Below, one piece after another: positions 9,490-18,777 of a DNA stretch of 54,281 nt. Location: positions 1-54,281 of the forward strand of contig NZ_ATUT01000014.1 in the NCBI RefSeq assembly GCF_000420345.1, in the 5' to 3' direction. The notes beneath the pieces are model-generated. The model searched no databases, was not told the origin of the DNA, and saw only the letters and a list, made by a program, of their open reading frames with translations. Source of the stretch: Faecalicoccus pleomorphus DSM 20574 (lineage in GTDB: Bacteria > Bacillota_I > Bacilli_A > Erysipelotrichales > Erysipelotrichaceae). The translations under genes and the position numbers were made by a program. The stretch's first letter is position 1. Each line of letters starts with the position of its first letter.

Positions 9490-11018
9490 AAAGAGCATTG
9501 GTCAGCGTGTCTGATAAGACAGGCTTAGTAGAATTTGTAAAAGGATTAGTGGATTGTGGTTATGAGATCATCTCGACCGGAGGAACCAAAAAAGCATTGG
9601 AAGAAGCAGGATTAAATCCAATCGGTATCAGTGATGTAACCGGTTTTCCGGAAATTATGGATGGACGTGTAAAAACATTGCATCCAAAAGTGCATGGAGC
9701 TTTACTTTGTGTACGTGATAATCCCGAACACGTCAAACAGTTACAGGAATTAGGCATCGAATATATCGATCTTGTTTGTGTAAACTTATATCCATTTAAA
9801 GAAACCGTACAAAAGAAAGGTGTAACCCACGAAGAAATCATCGAAAACATTGATATCGGTGGGCCAAGCATGTTACGAAGTGCTTCAAAAAATTATAAGA
9901 GCATCACGGTTGTCTGTGATCCAAAAGATTATGATAAAGTCTTAAAAGAAATTCAGGAAAATGGAGATACATGTCCGGTAACTCGTGAATTTCTGGCAGC
10001 TAAAGTGTTCCGTCACACGGCTCGTTATGATGCGATGATTGCCGATTATCTGACCAAGAAAACCGGCGAGGAATTCCCGGAAAGTTTAACCATTACTTTT
10101 GATAAGGTACAGGATCTTCGCTATGGAGAAAACCCACATCAGAAAGCAGCTTTCTATAAAGGTATGAATCCGCAGTACTCTTTGGCCAATGCGACACAGC
10201 TTCATGGTAAAGAACTTTCCTACAACAATATCCAGGATGGCAATGCGGCTATTGAAATCCTTAAGGATTTTGAAGGTCAGTGTGCTGCCGTTGGTTTAAA
10301 ACACATGAATCCATGTGGTGTAGGTATCGGTGAAAATATCGAAGCGGCCTGGGATAAAGCGTATGAAGCCGATCCTGTCAGCATCTTCGGTGGTATTGTT
10401 GCTTTAAACGATACGGTGGAAAAAGGTTTGGCGGAAAAATTATCCAAGATCTTTTTGGAGATCATCATCGCACCGGACTTTACACCGGAAGCTTTGGAAA
10501 TCTTAACGCGTAAAAAGAATATTCGTTTAATGAAGCTGGATACGACATTGTCTGTGAATACGTCTTTGAAATATACGAATGTCAATGATGGCTTGCTGGT
10601 ACAGGAAATGGATATGCATCAGATCAAGGAAGAAGATCTGCGTTGTGTGACAAACCGAAAACCAACACCGGAAGAAATTAAGCAGTTGTTGTTTGGATGG
10701 AAAGTTGTCAAGCATGTGAAGTCGAATGCGATCGTATTGGTTAAAGATGATATGACGATTGGTGTCGGTGCTGGCCAGATGAATCGTGTCGGTTCTGCCA
10801 AAATTGCGATCGAAGAAGCCGGAGAAAAAGCCAAAGGTTCGGTTATGGCCAGTGATGCGTTCTTCCCGATGCCGGATACGGTCGAAGAAGCCATCAAAGC
10901 CGGTGTAACAGCAATCATTCAGCCAGGTGGATCGATTCGTGATCAGGACAGCATTGATGTCTGCAACGAACATGGCATTGCGATGGTTTATACCGGAATC
11001 CGTCATTTTAAGCACTAA
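9486..11018 (+). CDS. purH: Bifunctional AICAR formyltransferase / IMP cyclohydrolase
   Basis: 510 residues, the usual length for the fused enzyme that makes the last two steps to IMP. The N-terminal cyclohydrolase domain (about 1-190) shows [10 protein letters not shown] and the [12 protein letters not shown] motif. The C-terminal AICAR formyltransferase domain has [24 protein letters not shown] and KHMNPCGVG. It is the last gene of the operon; a terminator follows 11 bases after the stop. Confidence 0.95.
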   Translation: MKRALVSVSDKTGLVEFVKGLVDCGYEIISTGGTKKALEEAGLNPIGISDVTGFPEIMDGRVKTLHPKVHGALLCVRDNPEHVKQLQELGIEYIDLVCVNLYPFKETVQKKGVTHEEIIENIDIGGPSMLRSASKNYKSITVVCDPKDYDKVLKEIQENGDTCPVTREFLAAKVFRHTARYDAMIADYLTKKTGEEFPESLTITFDKVQDLRYGENPHQKAAFYKGMNPQYSLANATQLHGKELSYNNIQDGNAAIEILKDFEGQCAAVGLKHMNPCGVGIGENIEAAWDKAYEADPVSIFGGIVALNDTVEKGLAEKLSKIFLEIIIAPDFTPEALEILTRKKNIRLMKLDTTLSVNTSLKYTNVNDGLLVQEMDMHQIKEEDLRCVTNRKPTPEEIKQLLFGWKVVKHVKSNAIVLVKDDMTIGVGAGQMNRVGSAKIAIEEAGEKAKGSVMASDAFFPMPDTVEEAIKAGVTAIIQPGGSIRDQDSIDVCNEHGIAMVYTGIRHFKH

Positions 11019-11029
11019 GATCAGTTAAG

Positions 11030-11057
11030 AAGCGAAGGCGTTGTTTCTTCGCTTTTT
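11030..11057 (+). terminator. Terminator of the purine operon
   Basis: AAGCGAAG (11030-11037) pairs perfectly with CTTCGCTT (11047-11054) around a 9-base loop, followed by T's. Confidence 0.85.
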
Positions 11058-11126
11058 GTATGGAAAAAGATTGAAAGACGGATTCAATATTGTTACAAAT
11101 GGGGCAGAAAGCAGGTATTTGTATGT

Positions 11127-11219
11127 ATGAAGTCAAAGAATCGGATTGGAAAATATTTAGGAAAAGAGCTCAGTGATGAACTGCAGGAATATATCAATTT
11201 CTTTATATACGGAAGGTAG
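11127..11219 (+). pseudogene. Possible small, frameshifted ORF
   Basis: Two overlapping frames are open here. One starts at 11123 with YEVKESDWKIFRK and stops after 17 codons. The other runs from 11127 for 30 codons and ends KELSDELQEYINFFIYGR. The first start resembles small clostridial proteins beginning with a T/KESDWK-FR motif, and the second frame would continue it after a shift near 11160. It may be a decayed short gene. The ribosome site is weak and the assignment is uncertain. Confidence 0.2.
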
Positions 11220-11241
11220 CACAACAGCTATCTTCTTTTTT
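11213..11241 (+). terminator. Intrinsic terminator before nrdA
   Basis: AAGGTAGC (11213-11220) pairs with GCTATCTT (11227-11234), with one G-T pair and a 6-base loop, followed by C and a T6 run. It lies on the stop codon of the small ORF, which suggests that a short transcript ends here. Confidence 0.65.
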
Positions 11242-11319
11242 ATATTCTCTCCATGGTCAAATCAATAGAGCAAAGCCTATATTTCTGTTATGGTAATACG
11301 GCAAGGAGACTCTAATTGT

Positions 11320-13827
11320 ATGAATATTATTAAACGTGATAAAACCATTCAACCTTTTAATGTAGAAAAAATTAAAATTGCCATCAAAAAAGCATTTGCC
11401 TCTTTACATTCTGAGATTGATGAGGCGGTATTGGATCAAATCGTGATTGAAATACAAGATGAATTTCAGTCTCGCAACCAGACACCGACAGTTGAAGAAG
11501 TACAGGATTTAGTTGAAAGAGAGTTGATGAAACACTCTTTTTATGATGAAGCGAAGGCTTATATCTTATATCGATCCCAGCGCGCCAGACTTCGTGAACA
11601 GATCGCTCAGTTTGAAAAACTTGTTTATAATCCGGCTGTGCCAAAGATCTTGATGCAGGTGGAACGTGAATTTGGCTATGATCTATCGACTTTATATCAG
11701 AAGTTTAAGACTTTTTATAAAGCAGAGGATTCGCAAAAAGAAACAGAAAAAATGTTGGTTCGTGCCTGTGTAGAACTGATTTCCATGGAACAGCCGCAAT
11801 GGGAAATGATCGCAGCTCGTTTTCAAAGTGAATTCCTTCATCAGGAAATCAAGGCTCGCATGTTAAAGTATGGTGTACATTCTTTTGCGGAAAAGATCGC
11901 TTATTTGGAAAAAGAAGGTTTATACGGTGATTATATTCGTCAGGCTTATAGTGATTCAGATATTGATGAATTAGAAGCGTATATCAAAGAAGAAAGAAAT
12001 GATTTGTTTACCTATTCAGGTTTAGATTTATTGATCAATCGTTATTTGATTCGCTCTCACAGTGGTGAGATTTTAGAAAGTGTACAGGAGATGTTCATGG
12101 GGATTGCGATGCATCTGGCTTTACCGGAACAAGATCGTGTATTCTGGGCTAAACAAATCTATGATATTTTAAGTGAATTGAAAGTAACGATGGCAACTCC
12201 AACGATGTCCAATGCACGTAAGCCGTTTCATCAGATGTCAAGCTGTTTCATTGATACCGTACCAGATTCTTTAGATGGGATCTATAAATCTATTGATAAT
12301 TTTGCACAAGTTTCTAAACATGGTGGAGGAATGGGTCTATATTTTGGTAAGGTTCGTGCGAATGGCAGTGATATTCGTGGCTTTAAAGGTGCTGCCGGCG
12401 GTGTCATTCGCTGGATCAAGCTGGTCAATGATACTGCTATTGCCGTTGATCAGCTAGGTGTTCGTCAGGGGGCAGTAGCTGTCTATCTGGATGCCTGGCA
12501 TAAAGATTTACCAGAGTTTTTACAGCTTCGTACCAACAATGGTGATGATCGTATGAAAGCACATGATGTTTTTCCGGCCATATGTTATCCAGATCTTTTC
12601 TGGCGCATGGTCAAAGAAGATTTGGATGGCACATGGTATCTGATGTGCCCGCATGAAGTTTATACCATCAAAGGTTATCATTTGGAAGATTCTTATGGAA
12701 AAGAATGGGAAGAGAAATACTGGGATTGTGTGCAGGATGATCGCATTCATAAGCGCACGATCAATATCAAAGACTTAGTGCGTCTGATCTTAAAATCTTG
12801 TGTGGAAACAGGAACACCGTTTACCTTTAATCGGGATATCGTCAATCGTGCCAATCCAAATCCGCATCAGGGGATGATCTATTGTTCAAACTTATGTACG
12901 GAAATTGCGCAGAATATGAAACCGATCCATCATTTGCCTAACGAAGTGGTTCAAGTCGATGGACAGGATGTTGTCGTAGAACGTTATGTACCGGGTGATT
13001 TTGTCGTCTGTAACCTGGCAAGCTTAACGCTAGGAAAAATCGATGTCAAAAACGATAAGGAGTTGGAACATATCGTATCGGTTGTAATTCGTGCTTTGGA
13101 TAATGTCATCGATTTGAATTATTATCCGATTCCTTATGCGAAACTGACCAACCATAAAGTACGTCCGATTGGTTTAGGAACCAGTGGATATCATCATATG
13201 TTAGTCAAGAACGGCTTCCGTTTTGAAAGTGAAGAGCATCTGGAATTTGTCGATCAGCTCTATGAAAAAATCAATTATTACGCGATTCGTACGAGCATGG
13301 AACTGGCAAAGGAAAAAGGGAAATACGAAATTTTTGAAGGAAGTGACTGGGATACCGGTGCTTATTTCACAAAACGAGGTTATATATCGGAGGCATGGAA
13401 ACACTTGCAGGATGAAGTTCATCAAAACGGAATGCGTAATGGTTATTTATTAGCCATTGCTCCAACGAGCTCGACATCCATCATTGCGGGAACCAGTGCG
13501 TGTTGTGATCCGATTATGAACAAATTCTTCTTAGAGGAAAAGAAAGGTTCCATGATTGCCCGTGTGGCACCGGATTTAAACCAGCAGACTTTCTGGTTGT
13601 ATAAGAATGCGCATTTGATTGATCAGACATGGTTGGTTAAGGCGGCCGGTGTTCGTCAGCGTCATATTGATCAGGCACAATCGGTAAACTTGTATATCAC
13701 AACAGAATTTACAATGCGTAAGCTTTTGAACTTGTTTATACAGGCATGGGAAGAAAATGTGAAAACATTGTATTATGTGCGCTCTAAATCGCTGGAAGTC
13801 GAAGAGTGTGAGAGCTGCAGTGCATAG
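11320..13827 (+). CDS. nrdA: Ribonucleoside-diphosphate reductase class Ia, alpha subunit
   Basis: 835 residues. It reduces ribonucleotides to deoxyribonucleotides with a radical relayed from NrdB. Residues ~1-90 are an ATP-cone (IIKRDKTIQPFNVEKI) for allosteric control. Active-site elements are SSCFIDTVPDSLDG (first redox Cys), NLCTEI (thiyl Cys and Glu) and the glycyl-free finger loop region TSSTSIIAGTSACCDP. The C-terminal CESC pair is the shuttle dithiol. The ATG at 11320 follows AAGGAG by 11 bases; an ATG at 11290 would add ten residues but sits before that site. nrdB follows after 8 bases. No NrdR box was found upstream. Confidence 0.93.
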   Translation: MNIIKRDKTIQPFNVEKIKIAIKKAFASLHSEIDEAVLDQIVIEIQDEFQSRNQTPTVEEVQDLVERELMKHSFYDEAKAYILYRSQRARLREQIAQFEKLVYNPAVPKILMQVEREFGYDLSTLYQKFKTFYKAEDSQKETEKMLVRACVELISMEQPQWEMIAARFQSEFLHQEIKARMLKYGVHSFAEKIAYLEKEGLYGDYIRQAYSDSDIDELEAYIKEERNDLFTYSGLDLLINRYLIRSHSGEILESVQEMFMGIAMHLALPEQDRVFWAKQIYDILSELKVTMATPTMSNARKPFHQMSSCFIDTVPDSLDGIYKSIDNFAQVSKHGGGMGLYFGKVRANGSDIRGFKGAAGGVIRWIKLVNDTAIAVDQLGVRQGAVAVYLDAWHKDLPEFLQLRTNNGDDRMKAHDVFPAICYPDLFWRMVKEDLDGTWYLMCPHEVYTIKGYHLEDSYGKEWEEKYWDCVQDDRIHKRTINIKDLVRLILKSCVETGTPFTFNRDIVNRANPNPHQGMIYCSNLCTEIAQNMKPIHHLPNEVVQVDGQDVVVERYVPGDFVVCNLASLTLGKIDVKNDKELEHIVSVVIRALDNVIDLNYYPIPYAKLTNHKVRPIGLGTSGYHHMLVKNGFRFESEEHLEFVDQLYEKINYYAIRTSMELAKEKGKYEIFEGSDWDTGAYFTKRGYISEAWKHLQDEVHQNGMRNGYLLAIAPTSSTSIIAGTSACCDPIMNKFFLEEKKGSMIARVAPDLNQQTFWLYKNAHLIDQTWLVKAAGVRQRHIDQAQSVNLYITTEFTMRKLLNLFIQAWEENVKTLYYVRSKSLEVEECESCSA

Positions 13828-13835
13828 GAGGTCAT

Positions 13836-14879
13836 ATGGAACAATTACAGAAAAAGGCATTATTTAATGAAAATGGCGATATTGAGGTTACAAAGCGTCG
13901 TATGATCAATGGAAATACGACAAATTTAAATGACTTCAACAATATGAAATACAGTTGGGTATCGCAATGGTATCGTCAGGCGATGAACAACTTCTGGATT
14001 CCGGAAGAAATTAACTTATCACAGGATGTCAAAGATTATCGTTCATTAAAACCGGCCGAAAAGACAGCCTACGATAAGATCCTTTCTTTTTTGGTCTTCC
14101 TGGACTCCTTACAGACAGCAAACCTTCCCAATGTTGGTGAATACATCACGGCCAATGAGGTCAATTTGTGCTTGTCTATTCAACAGTTTCAGGAAGCCGT
14201 GCATTCTCAAAGCTATTCATATATGTTAGATTCTATCTGTTCTCCACAGGAACGAGATGATATTCTTTATCAGTGGAAATACGATGAAATCTTATTGAAT
14301 CGAAATAAATTTATCGGTGATTTATACAATGCGTTTCAAGAACATAAAGATCCTTTCCATTTTATGCAGATGATCATGGCAAATTATATCTTGGAAGGAA
14401 TTTATTTCTATTCCGGATTTATGTTCTTCTATAATTTGGGACGTATGGGAAAAATGCCGGGAAGTGCGAATGAGATTCGTTACATCAATCGAGATGAAAA
14501 TACACATTTATGGCTGTTCCGTTCGATCATCTTAGAACTTCAAAAGGAAGAGCCGGAATTGTTTACACCGGAGCGTGTTGAAGTGTATCGTGCCATGTTG
14601 AAAAAAGGTGTGGAAGAAGAGATCAAATGGGGCAAATACGTCATTGGTAATGATATTGAAGGTTTGACTATGGAAATGGTAGAAGACTACATTCACTATC
14701 TGGGAAATTTCAGAGCACATAGTTTAGGCTTTGAACGCTTGTATGAAGGCTATGACAGTGAACCGGAAAGTATGAGCTGGGTATCGATGTATTCCAATGC
14801 AAATATGATCAAGACTGATTTCTTTGAGGCAAAAAGTACAGCCTATGCCAAGAGCAGTGCGATTGTCGATGATTTATAA
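13836..14879 (+). CDS. nrdB: Ribonucleoside-diphosphate reductase class Ia, beta subunit
   Basis: 347 residues, four-helix ferritin-like radical subunit. All di-metal ligands are visible: Asp90, Glu120, His123, Glu187, Glu221 and His224. The radical tyrosine is Tyr127 in EAVHSQSYSYM, four residues after His123 as in the canonical enzyme, so this is not a Tyr-less variant. AGGAGG precedes the ATG. Oxygen-dependent class Ia enzymes are also found in gut anaerobes that tolerate traces of oxygen. A terminator follows. Confidence 0.94.
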   Translation: MEQLQKKALFNENGDIEVTKRRMINGNTTNLNDFNNMKYSWVSQWYRQAMNNFWIPEEINLSQDVKDYRSLKPAEKTAYDKILSFLVFLDSLQTANLPNVGEYITANEVNLCLSIQQFQEAVHSQSYSYMLDSICSPQERDDILYQWKYDEILLNRNKFIGDLYNAFQEHKDPFHFMQMIMANYILEGIYFYSGFMFFYNLGRMGKMPGSANEIRYINRDENTHLWLFRSIILELQKEEPELFTPERVEVYRAMLKKGVEEEIKWGKYVIGNDIEGLTMEMVEDYIHYLGNFRAHSLGFERLYEGYDSEPESMSWVSMYSNANMIKTDFFEAKSTAYAKSSAIVDDL

Positions 14880-14886
14880 AATCTGA

Positions 14887-14916
14887 GGGGTTGAAGCTTT
14901 ATTTCAACCTCTTTTA
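14887..14916 (+). terminator. Terminator of nrdAB
   Basis: GGGGTTGAA (14887-14895) pairs with TTCAACCTC (14903-14911), with one G-T pair and a 7-base loop, followed by TTTT. Confidence 0.8.
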
Positions 14917-14924
14917 CTTTTTAG

Positions 14925-14953
14925 TTGAGATTCCCTTCAAATCGAGGTATATT
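14925..14953 (+). promoter_or_regulatory. Promoter of tRNA-Pro
   Basis: TTGAGA (14925-14930), a 17-base spacer and TATATT (14948-14953), 19 bases before the tRNA 5' end. Confidence 0.6.
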
Positions 14954-14972
14954 ATTAAGGTATCGATCTTAT

Positions 14973-15049
<77 letters not shown>

Positions 15050-15058
15050 TGAAATAAC

Positions 15059-15082
15059 AGTCGTCTGAGGACGGCTTTTTTT
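15059..15082 (+). terminator. Terminator after tRNA-Pro
   Basis: AGTCGTC (15059-15065) pairs with GACGGCT (15070-15076), with one G-T pair and loop TGAG, followed by a T run. Confidence 0.85.
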
Positions 15083-15101
15083 GTAAAAGGTAAGGAACAT
15101 A

Positions 15102-15752
15102 ATGAAAAAAGGAGCAATCTTTGATATGGATGGCTTGCTGTTTGATACAGAAAAGCTATTTGATATCGCATGGCATAGAGTGGCAGATAAACATGGTCTG
15201 ACATTGACACAAGAGTTTTTTAACACATCACGTGGAACCAGCGGGGATGTAATGTTAAGAAATCTTAAAAGTTATTTTCCAACAAAGGATCCAAAAATTC
15301 TATTGAATGAGTTGTTTGAAAATACTACAGAGTTGACCAGGCATCAGGTGCCACTTAAAAAAGGTGTTTTAGAAATATTATCATTCTTTAAAGAAAATGG
15401 ATTAAAAATCTCAGTTGCCAGCAGTTCTCCATTATCAATGATACAAAATAATTTACAGGTCTCAAAAACGGAATGTTATTTTGATGTGGTCACTAGTGGA
15501 CAGGAAGTAGAACATGCCAAACCATCACCGGAAGTATTTTTATTGGCAGCTAAACGAATGGGAGTCGATGCCAGGGATTGTTACGTATTTGAAGACGGGA
15601 TACATGGGGTCCATGCCGGAGTGAATGCAGGATGTACAACGATCATGATACCGGATATGTTAAAACCAACGCAGGAAATATTAAATATGCCGGTGCATAT
15701 TTATAAAGATTTGTTAGAGGCCAAAGCAGCGATTGAAACAGGAATTCTATAA
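15102..15752 (+). CDS. HAD-superfamily phosphatase / beta-phosphoglucomutase-like
   Basis: 216 residues. HAD motif I is FDMDGLLFD (Asp8 nucleophile, Asp10), motif II is VASSSP, the motif III Lys is in KPSPEVF and motif IV is VFEDGIHGV. An alpha-helical C1 cap follows motif I. This is the subfamily I layout of sugar-phosphate phosphatases and beta-phosphoglucomutase, but the substrate cannot be fixed. GTAAGGA precedes the ATG. It sits alone between tRNA-Pro and a small regulator. Confidence 0.85.
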   Translation: MKKGAIFDMDGLLFDTEKLFDIAWHRVADKHGLTLTQEFFNTSRGTSGDVMLRNLKSYFPTKDPKILLNELFENTTELTRHQVPLKKGVLEILSFFKENGLKISVASSSPLSMIQNNLQVSKTECYFDVVTSGQEVEHAKPSPEVFLLAAKRMGVDARDCYVFEDGIHGVHAGVNAGCTTIMIPDMLKPTQEILNMPVHIYKDLLEAKAAIETGIL

Positions 15753-15801
15753 ATGCATAGAAAACGGGCTCAACTGTATATTTTCATTGATAGACAATAA
15801 G

Positions 15802-15838
15802 AAATCCTCCATCTACAATAGAAGCAGATGGAGGATTT
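15802..15838 (+). promoter_or_regulatory. 13-bp perfect hairpin enclosing the next gene's ribosome site
   Basis: AAATCCTCCATCT (15802-15814) pairs perfectly with AGATGGAGGATTT (15826-15838) around an 11-base loop. The right arm contains GGAGG (15830-15834), the ribosome site of the HTH gene starting at 15842, so the folded RNA would hide it. It may also stop read-through from the HAD gene, although only four T's follow. Confidence 0.7.
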
Positions 15839-15841
15839 TAT

Positions 15842-16291
15842 ATGAGTTTGGGAAACAATTTATATAACGCAAGACGAAAAAAAGGATTATCACAAGAAAC
15901 AGTCGCGGAGATTTTAGGTATTTCTCGACAGACAGTATCTAAATGGGAAACCGATGAAACACTGCCGAATGTTTTTCAGGCGAAAGAAATGGCACGACTA
16001 TATGAATTGAGCTTAGATGATTTGATGGAATATGATACAGATGTGCAGGAAATCGAAAAGGTCATCCAGAATACCAGTGAAGAAACGCAAAAAAAGATCG
16101 ATTGGACCAAAATGTGGTCTAAACAGTATCCGGTTTTAGGAATCTATGCAGATGTAGTGGATGTAGAGCGATATGCTGATGGCTTACAGGAGTTATTGGA
16201 TGATTTAAAGAAACGATATGATTATAATCAACTGGATGCGATGTTGGTTTTAAAAGACATATTGGGTAAAACATGGAATCAGAATAAATAA
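15842..16291 (+). CDS. XRE-family HTH transcriptional regulator
   Basis: 149 residues. Residues 4-60 are a Cro/C1 helix-turn-helix (ARRKKGLSQETVAEILG, then SRQTVSKWETDE). The remainder is acidic and helical with no recognised ligand domain or membrane segment. Its GGAGG is 7 bases before the ATG and is sequestered in the hairpin described at 15802-15838, so translation is likely conditional. Target genes are unknown. Confidence 0.85.
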   Translation: MSLGNNLYNARRKKGLSQETVAEILGISRQTVSKWETDETLPNVFQAKEMARLYELSLDDLMEYDTDVQEIEKVIQNTSEETQKKIDWTKMWSKQYPVLGIYADVVDVERYADGLQELLDDLKKRYDYNQLDAMLVLKDILGKTWNQNK

Positions 16292-16708
16292 TTTAAATGA
16301 AAAAAATAAAACTTCTATGTAAAGTTTTATACATAGAAGTTTAGGATCGATAATTATATTTACTATCAAGATCAAAGTATATTCACGTCATTTAACTGTT
16401 TTGGAACATCAATGTCAAAAATCACTTAGCTGTGGGCAGGAATCCCTGGCTAAGCTTTTTTTATCAAATTATTCCAGTGTTTATGAATTCTCTGCGGAAC
16501 GTAGAATGGTTATCCGCTTGCTCCCGCCTTGCTATATTGTTGTAGGTACTATGGCGAAGTTTGAAACTTTAGTATGTTTCTATTGTGAAATTAAAGGTTT
16601 AAAATGATAGGATTTCTGTTGAGTGTAAAAAAATGATTTTTTATGGTTTTGGTAAGAAATAGGTCACTTTTATCCGATAAAGTTGTACATAACAGGAAGG
16701 TGATCGAA
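16292..16708 (+). other. Intergenic stretch with two hairpins
   Basis: Between the HTH gene and the YhcG-like gene. AAACTTCTATGTA (16309-16321) pairs with TACATAGAAGTTT (16330-16342), a perfect 13-bp hairpin that can end the upstream transcript. A second terminator-like hairpin is at 16425-16462. The open frame at 16401-16607 overlaps that hairpin, lacks a ribosome site and is not accepted as a gene. Nothing else was recognised. Confidence 0.5.
16425..16462 (+). terminator. Terminator-like hairpin without an upstream gene
   Basis: CTTAGC (16425-16430) pairs with GCTAAG (16449-16454), extended inside by GGG/CCC, and is followed by C and T7. The nearest upstream gene already has its own hairpin at 16309-16342. 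This may be the end of a small RNA or a second terminator. Confidence 0.5.
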
Positions 16709-17803
16709 ATGAACAAAAACGTAGAAACAAGAAACAGCTTAATTGAGTTTACGAAAACAGATGATATTGTTTCAGATATGAAACATATTATTGATACTTC
16801 TCAAAAGAATGCTTATCAGGCCATAAATACGGCCTTGGTCTATCGCAATTGGTTAATGGGGTACCGTATTTCTGAAGAAATATTGAAAGGAGATAAACGA
16901 GCAGAATATGGTGGGCAAGTTATAAAAAAGCTTTCAAAAGAATTGACAAGGATTTATGGAAAAGGGTTTACCAAAACAAATCTATATAGTTTTTATAAAT
17001 TTTATACTATGTTTCCAGAGATTTTCCACTCACTGCGTGGAAAATTTAATTCTTTTTTAAGTTGGACGCACTACCGAGTATTAATTCAGGTGGAAGATAA
17101 AAATGCCAGAGAATGGTATGCTCGCGAAGCATTTATGGAAACTTGGAGTGTTAGAACTTTACAGCGAAATGTTTCGTCTCAGTATTATTACCGCATGTTG
17201 AAAACGCAGAGAAAAGATCACGTAAAAAAAGAAATGGAGGCATTAACGGCTGAGTATCAAAAAGATCAACTGGAATTTATTAAAAATCCAGTTGTGGCAG
17301 AATTTCTGGGTTTGTCTTCCAATGCTGATTTTACAGAGGCAGATCTGGAGAAGGGGATCATTACCAATATCCAGAATTTTTTGATGGAGCTAGGTAAAGG
17401 GTATGCCTTTGTCGCAAGGCAACAACATATACAGACTGAAAAACAGGATTACTTTATCGATCTTGTTTTCTATAATTACTATTTAAAATGTTTTGTGTTG
17501 ATTGATTTAAAATCCAGCAAGATCACCCATCAAGATGTTGGTCAAATGGATATGTATGTTCGAATGTATGATGAATTAAAACGTTCTTCGGATGATAATC
17601 CAACCATCGGTATTATCTTGTGTTCGGATACAGATGAAGATATTGCGCTTTATTCCGTTTTGAAAGAAAATGAACATTTATTTGCGACAAAATATAAGCT
17701 GTATCTTCCAACTCAGGAAGAATTGAAAGCTGAAATAGAAAAGCAAAAAACGTTGTTTTTGCTGCAAAAGACAGAAAACGGACAAAAGAGGCTAAACATC
17801 TAA
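16709..17803 (+). CDS. YhcG-like PD-(D/E)XK nuclease family protein (DUF1016)
   Basis: 364 residues. The N-terminal helical DUF1016 domain is clear (YRNWLMGYRISEEIL, YGKGFTKTNLYSFYKFY, LSWTHYRVLIQV, REWYAREA). The C-terminal domain is a PD-(D/E)XK-type fold: YFIDLVFYN gives the Asp and FVLIDLKS the D-x-K, with Asp where relatives often have Glu. The biochemical role of YhcG-type proteins is poorly defined; they often accompany restriction or phage-defence loci, but none is adjacent here. The ATG at 709 of this kilobase follows GGAAGG; the frame is open further upstream. Its stop overlaps the hypE stop on the other strand. Confidence 0.82.
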   Translation: MNKNVETRNSLIEFTKTDDIVSDMKHIIDTSQKNAYQAINTALVYRNWLMGYRISEEILKGDKRAEYGGQVIKKLSKELTRIYGKGFTKTNLYSFYKFYTMFPEIFHSLRGKFNSFLSWTHYRVLIQVEDKNAREWYAREAFMETWSVRTLQRNVSSQYYYRMLKTQRKDHVKKEMEALTAEYQKDQLEFIKNPVVAEFLGLSSNADFTEADLEKGIITNIQNFLMELGKGYAFVARQQHIQTEKQDYFIDLVFYNYYLKCFVLIDLKSSKITHQDVGQMDMYVRMYDELKRSSDDNPTIGIILCSDTDEDIALYSVLKENEHLFATKYKLYLPTQEELKAEIEKQKTLFLLQKTENGQKRLNI

Positions 17804-18777
17804 CAGATTCTGGGTAAAGGTTGACCGGACAGCTTATGAAGTTGGCGTGTTGCTCCAATCTTTGTTTTTAAATATAGTTTTTGCGGATGTTCTTTGGTAA
17901 TTTTGCCGATAATTTTGGCACCATCTTTTAATTGCTCACAAAGTTGTTTGGCATCATTTTCATTCATGATACAAAGCATACGTCCTTCACAAGCTAAATA
18001 TAAAGGATCAAAACCTAAAAGGTCACAAAGTGTTTGTACATTTGGATCGACAGGAAGTAAAGCTTCATAAAGTTCCATTCCAAAGTCTGATTTTTCTATC
18101 AGTTCAATGCATGTGGTCGCGACACCGCCTCTGGTTGGATCACGCAGGATTCTAAGACTATCATATGCCATGGCTTTCATAGCTTTTTCTTTTAAACAGG
18201 CACAATCGGAAAGCAACTCTCCCTGTAAATGAATATCTTCACGGGCCATGAAAATACTGGCACCATGGCATCCCATAGCACCGGATAAGACAATGACATC
18301 GTTTTCCTGATATTGGTAGGAGGTTTGTCTTTGAAGAATTCCAATACCAGCTGTGTTGATATAGATTTGATTTCCTTTTTGTCTTTCAATGACCTTAGTA
18401 TCACCGGTTACGATCGAAACATCTGCGTTTTTCGCGGTCTGCTGCATGGAATGTAGGATCGTTTTTAAGTCATCGATATGAAAACCTTCTTCAACGATCA
18501 AAGAACAGGACAAATATTTAGGGATTCCTCCGGCCATGCAAAGATCGTTGATTGTGCCGCAAACGGCCAATTTTCCGATGTCACCGCCGGGAAACTTCCA
18601 TGGATCGACTACAAAGCTGTCGGTGGAAAAAACTAGTTTGTTTTGTGGATCCGGCAAGATGGCCCCATCTTTTAATTCAGTCAGATGTTGATTTTTAAAG
18701 GTTGGTACGATCAGTTCATCAATCAAATCGGAAGTTAGTTGTCCTCCGCTTCCATGATCCATCAAAATATCGTTCAT
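17800..18777 (-). CDS. hypE: Hydrogenase maturation protein HypE
   Basis: 325 residues, PurM-like ATPase fold. HypE dehydrates the carbamoyl group placed on its C-terminal Cys to a thiocyanate, the source of the CN ligands of the [NiFe] centre. The chain ends PRIC, so the essential terminal Cys325 is present. HGSGG at the N-terminus and TRGGVAT in the middle match the family. Its start overlaps the hypD stop as ATGA. The stop codon overlaps, on the opposite strand, the stop of the YhcG-like gene. Confidence 0.95.
   Translation of the reverse strand: MNDILMDHGSGGQLTSDLIDELIVPTFKNQHLTELKDGAILPDPQNKLVFSTDSFVVDPWKFPGGDIGKLAVCGTINDLCMAGGIPKYLSCSLIVEEGFHIDDLKTILHSMQQTAKNADVSIVTGDTKVIERQKGNQIYINTAGIGILQRQTSYQYQENDVIVLSGAMGCHGASIFMAREDIHLQGELLSDCACLKEKAMKAMAYDSLRILRDPTRGGVATTCIELIEKSDFGMELYEALLPVDPNVQTLCDLLGFDPLYLACEGRMLCIMNENDAKQLCEQLKDGAKIIGKITKEHPQKLYLKTKIGATRQLHKLSGQPLPRIC

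Noticed and set aside
16401-16607. 68-codon open frame
   Set aside because: It runs through a terminator hairpin, lacks a ribosome site and shows no protein-like motif.
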